Source: Magnetospira sp.
GTDB lineage: Bacteria > Pseudomonadota > Alphaproteobacteria > Rhodospirillales > Magnetospiraceae
Reading direction: 5' to 3'
Length of the DNA: 14,152 bases
NCBI GenBank assembly: GCA_028277325.1
Contig: JANQGL010000483.1
Coordinates: 1-14,152, forward strand
In this document: positions 7,537 to 13,895 of the stretch, one piece after another
Position numbering within the stretch: position 1 is the first letter of the stretch
Layout: each line of letters starts with the position of its first letter
Notes under the pieces: model-generated
The model's input: the letters and a program-made list of their open reading frames with translations, nothing else
What the model was told of the DNA's origin: nothing
Databases searched by the model: none
Made by a program: the position numbers and the translations under genes

Positions 7537-7563
7537 AAACGGCGGTCCCCGGACCCGCCGTTT
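7537..7563. terminator. Bidirectional intrinsic terminator between fccB and the VPLPA-CTERM gene
   Basis: A 9-bp perfect stem, AAACGGCGG (7537-7545) and CCGCCGTTT (7555-7563), encloses a 9-base loop. It lies 28 bases after the fccB stop and 31 bases after the end of the convergent minus-strand gene. On the plus strand a pyrimidine-rich TTTCCTTCCTT follows, and on the minus strand a TTTTT run follows, so it can serve both genes. Confidence 0.75.
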
Positions 7564-7594
7564 CCTTCCTTATCGCGGAAACCCGCGCGGCGGC

Positions 7595-8275
7595 TCAGGC
7601 CGCCTTCCGGGCGCGCCGGCGCACCCAGGCGATACCCGCCATGCCGGTCAGGAACATCGGCAGCGCCGCCGGGACCGGAACCTCACCGGTGAAGCTGTAG
7701 TCGACGACTGCCTCGTTGATGTCGACGGCGATGAACTCCGATGCGGTCTCGCCGAACCACCACATGAAGTCGAGAGACCCGGAAGTCTGCGCGAAGCCGG
7801 CCGCGGGGTGCGCGTCGGTGTCGTTGCCATCGTTCAGGAACACCGAGCCCGAATCGCCGCCATCCGGGGTTTCCGGGACGATCTCGGCATTATCGGTGCC
7901 ACCGAGGTAATAGGCATACACATGGGTGTCCTGTGTGCCGAACCGGTTGGCGAACAGGCCGAACCTTTCCCCGTAGGCGTCGTTCCAATCGGCGGCGCTC
8001 ATGTTTTCGGCGACCCAGCCGTGGTCGAAGAACGCGATCGACAGGGAGGCATAGGAATCTTCGTTGCTGTGGCTGACGACGAAACCGCCCAGCACGACCT
8101 CGGGCGCCACGTCCACCGCGTATCCGCCGCCGCCGTTGAGGGCATACTCGCCCACGCTGACCAGACCATTGACGCCGTATATCGTGTCGATCAGGTCGTA
8201 ATCGTCGGCCTGCGCGCCGCCCGCCATCGCCAGGCCGCCCGCGACCACCACACCCGCCAGAACCTTTTTCATCAT
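7595..8275 (-). CDS. Exported protein with VPLPA-CTERM/PEP-CTERM-type sorting signal
   Basis: The 226-residue product has an N-terminal Sec signal (MKKVLAGVVVAGG to AQADD) and a C-terminal tripartite sorting signal. That signal is VPVPAALP, a short hydrophobic helix (about 205-216), then RRRARKAA. This fits the VPLPA-CTERM class processed by exosortases, so the mature protein is probably displayed at the surface or in the extracellular matrix. The body is acidic, rich in Gly, Asp and aromatic residues, has no Cys, and matches no enzyme family that I recognise. No exosortase gene is in the window. GGGAGAAG lies right before ATGATG, so the second ATG (8272, 225 residues) has better ribosome-site spacing than the first. 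The gene is convergent with fccB and lies between fccB and a broken fccB copy, which suggests that it arrived with, or survived, a local rearrangement. Confidence 0.85.
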   Translation of the reverse strand: MMKKVLAGVVVAGGLAMAGGAQADDYDLIDTIYGVNGLVSVGEYALNGGGGYAVDVAPEVVLGGFVVSHSNEDSYASLSIAFFDHGWVAENMSAADWNDAYGERFGLFANRFGTQDTHVYAYYLGGTDNAEIVPETPDGGDSGSVFLNDGNDTDAHPAAGFAQTSGSLDFMWWFGETASEFIAVDINEAVVDYSFTGEVPVPAALPMFLTGMAGIAWVRRRARKAA

Positions 8276-8309
8276 CTTCTCCCGAATATCGGTAAACCCA
8301 AGTGCACAG

Positions 8310-8327
8310 GCCGTCCATTCGGACGGC
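8310..8327. repeat. Hairpin in the leader of the VPLPA-CTERM gene
   Basis: GCCGTCC (8310-8316) and GGACGGC (8321-8327) form a 7-bp perfect stem with a 4-base loop. It is 35-52 bases upstream of the minus-strand start codon, so it is either an operator or a leader-RNA hairpin. No protein partner can be named. Confidence 0.45.
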
Positions 8328-8355
8328 TCGAATCCCGGAAATTCCGAGCATGAGG

Positions 8356-8415
8356 CTAATCGATCCTGCCCGCCTTATCCACCTGTCCTGAAGGCGGACT
8401 CATCCTTTCGATTAG
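8356..8415. repeat. Nested inverted repeats upstream of the VPLPA-CTERM gene
   Basis: The outer pair CTAATCGA (8356-8363) and TCGATTAG (8408-8415) encloses an inner pair CCGCCTT (8370-8376) and AAGGCGG (8391-8397). Two perfect nested arms give a cruciform or RNA-hairpin capable element of 60 bases. It lies in the 222-base gap between the minus-strand gene and the fccB remnant, where the VPLPA-CTERM promoter should be. It could also be a remnant of a small mobile element end. Neither role is shown. Confidence 0.4.
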
Positions 8416-8497
8416 ACGTTTATATGAAAAGCTGTGTTTCCGCGTCGAACGATCGTAAGGGTGCAGATCTTTGCGCGGCGCGCGATCACCCGGGATG

Positions 8498-8720
8498 TAG
8501 TCAGGCAACGCCGCCAGCACCTGCTACAGCCTGGTCACCCCGATGCACGGCGTCTCGGTGACCGCCGACTATCAGCTCACCGGCAAGGGCTACCGCGGCA
8601 AGGCGGGGTTCCGGCGGCCTGTCGCCGCTCGGCGAGGGACCGAAGCTCCGGGCCGCCGAGGCGCGTTACGCGCGCGGCTGGTACGGCAACATCACCAACG
8701 ACATCTGGAGTCGCACTTGA
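8498..8720 (+). pseudogene. Decayed 3' fragment of a second fccB copy
   Basis: Bases 8522-8720 align with 7311-7508 of fccB with about 11 substitutions and one inserted base (roughly 94% by eye), including the same ending NITNDIWSRT. Just upstream, 8501-8521 encodes SGNAAST, matching SGNAANT of fccB (residues 330-336) and not the residues that should precede C363. So 78 bases (26 codons) are missing in frame. The deletion ends coincide with CCAACACC, which occurs twice in intact fccB (7225-7232 and 7303-7310). The Lys codon before SGN is TAG here (8498-8500), and an extra G at 8605-8608 shifts the frame. Homology upstream of 8498 is weak. The conserved catalytic Cys codon (8522-8524) remains. 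The fragment cannot make a working enzyme. It either came from a tandem duplication or is the tail of a former paralogue. Confidence 0.92.
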
Positions 8721-8764
8721 GGCAGGTTCTACATTCACAACGAATTTCCAAAACTAATCAGGCG

Positions 8765-8791
8765 GCGGTTCCGAAAGGGACCGCTTTTTTT
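8765..8791 (+). terminator. Intrinsic terminator after the fccB remnant
   Basis: GCGGTTCC (8765-8772) pairs with GGGACCGC (8777-8784) with one T-G wobble around a GAAA loop, followed by seven T residues (8785-8791). This is a textbook rho-independent terminator. It differs in sequence from the one after intact fccB, which suggests that the remnant kept the terminator of its own former gene. Confidence 0.85.
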
Positions 8792-8867
8792 ATTGCGAAT
8801 TCAGTGCATTTGATTCTAAAGATAGATTTATATTTCGACAATCACCTCATGCATGTATTGAGGCGAG

Positions 8868-10079
8868 ATGGACCGCAATCAAATTATTCTCGTCACCATA
8901 GCCTCTGTCCTGGCTGCAGTCCTCATTTGGGGGGGCTGGCTCTGGACTGGGTCGTGGGATTCCCAGAGGTTGTTGAACCATAAGGATGTGATTCTGGGAG
9001 ACATGAACAGCGCCACGCCGCGCGGCGGCCAGGCCACGACCCAAATTATCGGAGTGCTCGGCGATATCTTCACACCCAATGCACACGGGACGCAACGCAC
9101 CTTCAACGCCCTATTCGTTACCGCGACGATCGACCCAAATATCACCACAGAGGACGGGGCATTCTTTGTCACGAACAGCCTCATGCGTTCTTTGGTGGCA
9201 CACCTTGAACAGGACCCCGGTTCACACCCTCTCCTGACACAAATCCTCGACAGGTTGAACCGGACCCGGGCTGAAACGGAACGCGACCCGGCTGTTTGCA
9301 CCGCCGCGCTCCCCGATGAAGCCGCCTTTCGGCGCCAACAAGGAAGCAAATTCGTCAACGCCCATTGCTTTCCGTTCATTGTCGCCCTAAGCCCGGAAAA
9401 TACCTTGTATCATGAGGGCATCCGCCATTTGGTGATCCTGCCGCTGTTCATGCCGACGGGCGATCCGTCGGTTGCCCGTTTCCAACGCTCTCTGGCCTTG
9501 GCCGTTCGCAAGGGCGTCGCCAACGGGCTGTTCCAGTTGACCCGTGAGAACCCTAACCTGCAAGGGGTCGCCATCCCGGCGCTAGCCGGAACCACTCACC
9601 TCAGCGACAGTTGGCGGTACTTGACTTACGATCAAAGCTTCCTGCAAATCCTTCGCGGTATCCGCGAAACGCAGGCATCTGTCATCCCATTGATCTACTT
9701 GGTCACTTGGGACGGCCTGCCGACCGGGGCGCGCAAAGAAGCGACAACGGCATTGGTCGATGCGGGTCTGGTCTTAAGCAGCCCCGCGATCATCAAGGTG
9801 GTCATCTTCTTGATCCTGGCCGGCAGTTTCGTCGCATCCCTGGTGTTGTCGGGGCAACCGTTTCAGATTCAGCAGAAGATGGTTAGGATCATGATATTCT
9901 TTGTAGTTGAGCTTTTAAGCGTCAATATTCCCGATGCGCTGCTGGTCTTCCTCAGCGAAAAAATGTACCAGGCCCTCAGCCTCTCGGGCTTGATGATCCT
10001 GGCGTTACCGATCGGTTTGGTCGCCTCGCTGATCGGCATTGCCATGGCCTATGACCGCGAGGCGCCCGCCTCCCAATAG
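8868..10079 (+). CDS. Unrecognised four-segment membrane protein, possible macro-domain-like core
   Basis: This 403-residue protein has one N-terminal membrane segment (about 6-28) and three C-terminal ones (about 307-330, 337-360 and 369-394). A soluble region of about 270 residues lies between. The part LVILPLFMPTG to PLIYLVTWDG (about 186-285) alternates strands and helices in a way that recalls the C-terminal half of macro domains: a long Ala-rich helix, then GVAIPALAGT, another helix, then LIYLVTWD. This is inference without a clear motif match. Two Cys (C144 and C167) lie in the soluble region. The start is ATG 8868 with GAGGCGAG upstream. The gene and its upstream region use many more A/T-ended codons than its neighbours, which suggests horizontal transfer. 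It is flanked by the fccB remnant terminator and the thioredoxin gene, with about 80 bases to the latter. I cannot name a function. Confidence 0.75.
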   Translation: MDRNQIILVTIASVLAAVLIWGGWLWTGSWDSQRLLNHKDVILGDMNSATPRGGQATTQIIGVLGDIFTPNAHGTQRTFNALFVTATIDPNITTEDGAFFVTNSLMRSLVAHLEQDPGSHPLLTQILDRLNRTRAETERDPAVCTAALPDEAAFRRQQGSKFVNAHCFPFIVALSPENTLYHEGIRHLVILPLFMPTGDPSVARFQRSLALAVRKGVANGLFQLTRENPNLQGVAIPALAGTTHLSDSWRYLTYDQSFLQILRGIRETQASVIPLIYLVTWDGLPTGARKEATTALVDAGLVLSSPAIIKVVIFLILAGSFVASLVLSGQPFQIQQKMVRIMIFFVVELLSVNIPDALLVFLSEKMYQALSLSGLMILALPIGLVASLIGIAMAYDREAPASQ

Positions 10080-10160
10080 ACGCCCCATTTCTATCGCCTT
10101 TTTGTTCGAGGCGGCGCGTGATACATGGTATGTCTGTAAGAATAATCGAAAGGTTTTACA

Positions 10161-10733
10161 GTGAATCTTCGTCTTTTCTTCGCCCTGCTCCTCGTTTGCC
10201 TGTCGGCCCTGCCCACCCAGGCCGGATCGATCCTGCGCGACGACGGCGTGCACACCGAAGACTGGTTCAAGAACCTGTCGTTCCTGGAATTGGAGGAGGA
10301 TCTTCGAGAGGCGCTGGACGCCGGCAAGACGGGCCTGGTGATCGTTTTCGAGCAGCCGGGCTGCGGCGCCTGCCGGCGCCTGCACGAGGTGAACTTCCAG
10401 GACCCGGAGACCCGCGATTTCGTGTCGAAGCATTTCGACGTCCTGGTGCTCAACATGTACGGCGACAACCTGGTCACCAACTTCGACGGCGAGGAGATGC
10501 GCGAAGGTGCCTTCAACGAGAGGCTGAGGATCAACTTCTCGCCGACCACCGTGTTCTTCGGTCCCGGCGGCGAGGAGGTGTTCCGGATCCCCGGCTACCT
10601 GGCGCCCAGGTTCTATCTGGCCGCCTTCAAGTACGTGGTCGACGGCGGCCCGGGCAAGGGCATCCTGTTCCCGCGCTGGCTGAGGCAGCAGCGCGACGCA
10701 CCGGCGGCGGCCGGCGCCGGCCCCGCCTCGTGA
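10161..10733 (+). CDS. SoxW-like periplasmic thioredoxin
   Basis: The 190-residue thioredoxin-fold protein has a Sec signal (MNLRLFFALLLVCLSALPTQA, about 1-21), the redox motif C68-G-A-C71 in VIVFEQPGCGACRRLHE, and the cis-Pro P128 (NFSPTTVFF). The FEQPGC context is typical of SoxW-type periplasmic thioredoxins linked to sulfur oxidation, so it may reduce or protect cysteines of sulfur-handling proteins such as FccB or a SoxYZ encoded elsewhere. A general disulfide reductase role is the alternative. The start is GTG with GAAAGG 7 bases upstream. High-GC native-type codon use returns here, in contrast to the preceding gene. The tail after about residue 165 is low-complexity (Ala, Gly, Pro). 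The following gene begins only 19 bases downstream. Confidence 0.8.
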   Translation: MNLRLFFALLLVCLSALPTQAGSILRDDGVHTEDWFKNLSFLELEEDLREALDAGKTGLVIVFEQPGCGACRRLHEVNFQDPETRDFVSKHFDVLVLNMYGDNLVTNFDGEEMREGAFNERLRINFSPTTVFFGPGGEEVFRIPGYLAPRFYLAAFKYVVDGGPGKGILFPRWLRQQRDAPAAAGAGPAS

Positions 10734-10752
10734 CCCGGTCCGGGGGCCGCCC

Positions 10753-11229
10753 GTGAGCACCAAGTGGAACCGCCGCCTCCTGCGCCTCGCCCACGAGGTG
10801 GCCTCCTGGTCCAAGGACCGCAGCACCCAGGTCGGGGCGGTGCTGATCGGCGCCGAGCGGACGCCCATCACCTTCGCCTACAACGGCTTCCCGCGCGGCA
10901 TCGACGACACCACCGACGCCCGCCACGAGCGGCCGACCAAGTACATGTGGACCAGCCATGCCGAGGAGAACGCGATCTGCAACGCGGCGCGGATGGGGGC
11001 GTCGACCGCCGGCACCACCCTTTACGTGACCCACTTCCCGTGCACCGGCTGCGCGCGCAAGATCATCCAGGCGGGGATCGCCCAGGTGGTGGTCGACCGG
11101 GGCACCATGGACGGCCCGTTCCTCGACCGCTGGGAACGGGACATCGCGGTGTCCTCGGAGATGTTCGCCGAGGCCGGGGTGGCGCTCGTTCTGGCCGACA
11201 TGGACGACGACGCCCCGGAGGAATCGTGA
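10753..11229 (+). CDS. Deoxycytidylate (dCMP) deaminase family protein
   Basis: This 158-residue zinc-dependent deaminase would convert dCMP to dUMP for thymidylate synthesis in the cytoplasm. The catalytic motif H69-A-E71 (SHAEENAICNAA) and P-C97-x-x-C100 (FPCTGCARKI) give the zinc ligands and the proton-shuttling Glu. The N-terminal STQVGAVLIG and YNGFPRGIDD segments are typical of the dCMP deaminase/ComEB group and argue against cytidine or tRNA adenosine deaminases. The GTG start lacks a good ribosome site and follows the thioredoxin gene by 19 bases, so translation may depend on the upstream gene. The shared transcript seems to be positional, with no obvious functional link. Confidence 0.88.
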   Translation: MSTKWNRRLLRLAHEVASWSKDRSTQVGAVLIGAERTPITFAYNGFPRGIDDTTDARHERPTKYMWTSHAEENAICNAARMGASTAGTTLYVTHFPCTGCARKIIQAGIAQVVVDRGTMDGPFLDRWERDIAVSSEMFAEAGVALVLADMDDDAPEES

Positions 11230-11252
11230 TCCCGGCCGGGGGCGCCCCAGGC

Positions 11253-11642
11253 TCAGAACGGCGCCGGGCCCGGGGCGGTCGCGGCGCCCGCCCCGTCCGG
11301 TTGATCGGCGATCGGCGTATCCGGGAACAGCGGCCCGCCGCTGAACGGATTGGGGTCCTCCGAATGCAGCCCCGCCGGGTCCCAGGCCGGGGGCAGGTCG
11401 TCGACCTCCGACCCGGACGGCCTCTCGGGCCCGATCAACCGCGGCGGCTCCATGCCCGCGCCGCCGAGCGACGCCGCCGCGACCGGCCCGGCCATCGCCA
11501 GACCGGTCAGCCCCACCAGGATGATCGAAGCCAGCGCCGTCCGTTTCGGAGTCCGGCCTTCCCCCGGGGAATCCGGCCGGCCGGATGCGGCGGCGCCGCG
11601 ACCCGGCACCGCTGTGCGATCGCATTCGAACCCCGCGGTCAT
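11253..11642 (-). CDS. Small exported or membrane-anchored hypothetical protein
   Basis: The 129-residue product has a long polar N-terminus, a single hydrophobic segment (about 36-57, TALASIILVGLTGLAMAGPVAAAS) that could be a signal peptide or anchor, and a Pro/Gly-rich, probably disordered tail. I recognise no family. A strong ribosome site (GGGAGG, 7 bases before the ATG at 11642) supports expression. If translation starts internally, the hydrophobic part would be a normal signal peptide, but the upstream ATG has the best ribosome site. The gene is convergent with the deaminase gene (23 bases apart) and 139 bases downstream of the SLC13 transporter gene on the same strand, so they may share a transcript. 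Low-complexity composition keeps the confidence moderate. Confidence 0.55.
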   Translation of the reverse strand: MTAGFECDRTAVPGRGAAASGRPDSPGEGRTPKRTALASIILVGLTGLAMAGPVAAASLGGAGMEPPRLIGPERPSGSEVDDLPPAWDPAGLHSEDPNPFSGGPLFPDTPIADQPDGAGAATAPGPAPF

Positions 11643-11781
11643 CCGTCGTCCTCCCTCTCGTCATCGCGCCACGCGGTTCTCGCGCGACCACGGCATGAAT
11701 CGTCCCGCGCTTAACGCGCCTGCCTTGAACTCTAGCACGCCGCGACCGGATTTCCAGTTGCAAAAACGGGGCGCGCGCGTC

Positions 11782-13644
11782 CTAAATCGCGACCCACAGG
11801 ACGTAGATCGTGAAGGTCAGCCACAACAGGAGCACCAGCGGCGCCCCGGCCCGCACGAAGTCCATGTAGCGGTAGTGGCCCGGCCCCATCACCAGGAGAC
11901 TGGTCTGATAGCCGGTCGGGGTCGCGAAGGCGCAGTTGGCGGCCAGCAGGACGGTGATCGCGTAGAGGTGCAGGCTGCCGCCCAGTTCCCCCGCCAACCC
12001 GATGGCGATCGGGGTGAACAGGACCGCGGTGGCGTTGGAGCCGATCACGTTGGACAGCAGCGCCGTGATCAGGAAGAACCCGGACAGCACCGAGGCCGGC
12101 CCGGCGCCGTCGAGCAACCCGGTCAGGCCCTGCGCGATCAGCGCGGCGCCACCGGTTTCCTGCATCGCCACCCCGAACGCCAGGGTGGCCGGGATCACCG
12201 TCACGATCCGGCTGTCCAGGGCGCGCGCCGCCCGGGTGACGTTGAGCACGCCGAGGGCGACCAGGGCGGCGGCGCCGCCGATCGCCAGCGCCACCACCGG
12301 CACCGCGCCGGTCGCGGCGCCGACCACGAAGGTCAGGAACACGGCCAGCGAGCGCAGCACGCCGCGCCGGTGCGGCAGATGCTCGCTCGACCCCGACATC
12401 AGCACCACGTCGGGGTCGTCGCGCAGCCGCTCCACGTCCTCGGCCCGGCCCTGCACCAGGAGCACGTCGCCGGCCTCCATGAAAATCTGCGACAGGCGGC
12501 TTCGGAACACCACGCCGCGGCGCCGGATCCCGAGCACCGCGCAGCGGCTGCGGGCCTGGAATCCGGAGCGTCCGATGCGCCGCCGGATCAGGCTGGAGCC
12601 CGGCGCCACCATCACCTCGGCCAATGCCCGGTCCTCGTCGCGCAGGATCTCGTCGATCGCCTCCGGCGGCGCATGGTCGTGGAATCCCGGCGGCCGCAGC
12701 AGGCCCGGCCTCTTGCCCTGGATGTCGGTCAGCGCCCTGCGCGACCCGGCCACCACCACCAGGTCGCCGGGCCGGATCCTGAACCGGTGAAACGGCGGCC
12801 GGAACACCCGCTGTTCGCGGACCACCATCCGCAGGCGCACCGACGGCAGTTCCTTGAGCACGCCGCCCACCGCCTCGGTGCCGTCCACCGGCGAGCCGGC
12901 CGACACCGGAATCTGGGCCATGAAGTACTGCCCCGTGCGGGCGGCCAGCCGCTCGGCCAGCGACGCCCGGTCGACCAGCAGGCGCGGCATCGCCAGCAGG
13001 ACGTAGACCAGCCCGACCCCGGCCAGCAGCGTGGCCGGCAGGGTCATCTCGAAGAACCCCAGCGGGCGCTGGCCCAGCGCCGCCAGTTCGCTCGACACCA
13101 GCAGGTTGGACCCCGATCCGACCAGGGTCATGGAACCGCCCAGGGCGGCGGTGAAGCTCAACCCCATCATCACCCGGCTGGGCGACGCCTTCATGCGCTC
13201 GGCCAGGCTCTGCAGGATCGGGATGAAAATGACCACCACCGGCACGTTGTTCATCACCGCGCTGATCACGGTCACCGCCAGCAGCACGACCGCGACCGAC
13301 AGCGCCGCCCGCCCGCGCGACAGGGACAGCAGCGCCAGGGCGCCGCGCTCCAGCACCCCGGTGTGCACCAGACCCTGGCCGATCACCAGGAGTCCGAGCA
13401 CGGTCAGCACGGCCGGGTTGCTGAACCCGGCCAGCAGGCGGGTCACGTCCAGGCGGTTCCCGCCGTCCGCGCCGACCACCGGAACCAGATGGAAAAACAG
13501 GATCAGCACCACGATGGCGCCGATCGAGGTGATTTCCATCGGCAGCCGCTCGGTCACGTAGAGGACCAGAACGACGGCCAGCATCGCGAACACGGCCCAG
13601 ATCTGAAAATCGGCCATCCACGGCGGCGGCAGACCGGCGTCCAT
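11782..13644 (-). CDS. SLC13-family anion permease with two TrkA-C domains
   Basis: The 620-residue transporter has two hydrophobic halves (about 8-190 and 425-620) separated by a soluble block with two RCK/TrkA-C-like domains (about 205-295 and 310-395, each ending in GDLVVVAG or GDVLLVQG). Repeated signature segments are NNVPVVVIFIP and SNVIGSNATAVLFTPIA, with GSGSNLL in the first half and ATPTGYQTSLLVMGPG in the second, as in CitT/SLC13 and SAC1-like permeases. Members of this architecture move sulfate, dicarboxylates or other anions. Sulfate or sulfite handling would fit the window, but the substrate is not readable. The ATG at 13644 is chosen because AAAAGGA lies 6 bases upstream; an ATG at 13650 is alternative, and longer upstream readings lack ribosome sites. 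It is divergent from recA. Confidence 0.87.
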   Translation of the reverse strand: MDAGLPPPWMADFQIWAVFAMLAVVLVLYVTERLPMEITSIGAIVVLILFFHLVPVVGADGGNRLDVTRLLAGFSNPAVLTVLGLLVIGQGLVHTGVLERGALALLSLSRGRAALSVAVVLLAVTVISAVMNNVPVVVIFIPILQSLAERMKASPSRVMMGLSFTAALGGSMTLVGSGSNLLVSSELAALGQRPLGFFEMTLPATLLAGVGLVYVLLAMPRLLVDRASLAERLAARTGQYFMAQIPVSAGSPVDGTEAVGGVLKELPSVRLRMVVREQRVFRPPFHRFRIRPGDLVVVAGSRRALTDIQGKRPGLLRPPGFHDHAPPEAIDEILRDEDRALAEVMVAPGSSLIRRRIGRSGFQARSRCAVLGIRRRGVVFRSRLSQIFMEAGDVLLVQGRAEDVERLRDDPDVVLMSGSSEHLPHRRGVLRSLAVFLTFVVGAATGAVPVVALAIGGAAALVALGVLNVTRAARALDSRIVTVIPATLAFGVAMQETGGAALIAQGLTGLLDGAGPASVLSGFFLITALLSNVIGSNATAVLFTPIAIGLAGELGGSLHLYAITVLLAANCAFATPTGYQTSLLVMGPGHYRYMDFVRAGAPLVLLLWLTFTIYVLWVAI

Positions 13645-13762
13645 GCGCATTCCTTTTCGATTCGGCCCGCCATGGTCGCGCAACCGGTGGCGCGCCGCAA
13701 GCGTCGACCACGCCGCCGGCGGCGCCCCGGGAGGCCTCCCGGCACGACCGCCCACCCCGCGA

Positions 13763-13777
13763 GAACATTACCGGAAT
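13763..13777. promoter_or_regulatory. Second LexA-box-like site between the permease gene and recA
   Basis: GAAC (13763-13766), 7 bases, then GAAT (13774-13777) matches the alphaproteobacterial SOS box GAAC-N7-GAAC at seven of eight fixed positions. It lies 130 bases upstream of recA and nearer to the divergent permease gene, so it may be chance or a secondary site. Confidence 0.3.
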
Positions 13778-13816
13778 AAATATGGCAACCCTTTCTCATG
13801 AAAGCGTTTTTTGGCC

Positions 13817-13845
13817 TTTACAGAAGGGAACAAAATGTGTACATT
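13817..13845 (+). promoter_or_regulatory. recA promoter with embedded LexA-box-like site
   Basis: TTTACA (13817-13822, 5/6 match to -35), a 17-base spacer, and TACATT (13840-13845, 4/6 match to -10) form a plausible promoter. GAAC-N7-GTAC (13828-13842) sits between and across the two boxes and matches the alphaproteobacterial LexA box GAAC-N7-GAAC at seven of eight positions. Overlap of a LexA-like site with the polymerase site is what SOS repression of recA requires. Confidence 0.55.
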
Positions 13846-13895
13846 GTGGCCCTGGGTTGCCTTGGCTTCAACCTTATGGAATAAGGGCCGTGAAC

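Noticed and set aside
8375..8383. DnaA-box-like TTATCCACC
   Set aside because: It is a single 8/9 match inside the loop of an inverted repeat, with no cluster of boxes or replication genes nearby.
5724..8821. TTGATTCTAAA repeated at 5724-5734 and 8811-8821
   Set aside because: Several 11-base repeats are expected by chance in a window of this size, and no further similarity extends from it, so it is noted only within the promoter entry.
8434..8983. Open frames across the fccB remnant and its downstream gap
   Set aside because: They mix the true and shifted frames of the pseudogene and run through a strong terminator.
10099..10118. CGCCT/AGGCG inverted repeat with a T-run after the 403-residue protein gene
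   Set aside because: The T-run lies in the loop and not after the stem, so it does not form an intrinsic terminator.
11350..13779. Very long plus-strand open frame opposite the permease gene
   Set aside because: The translation is rich in Arg, His, Gln and Pro without domains, as is typical of an antisense frame in GC-rich DNA. The minus-strand permease has clear membrane segments and family motifs.
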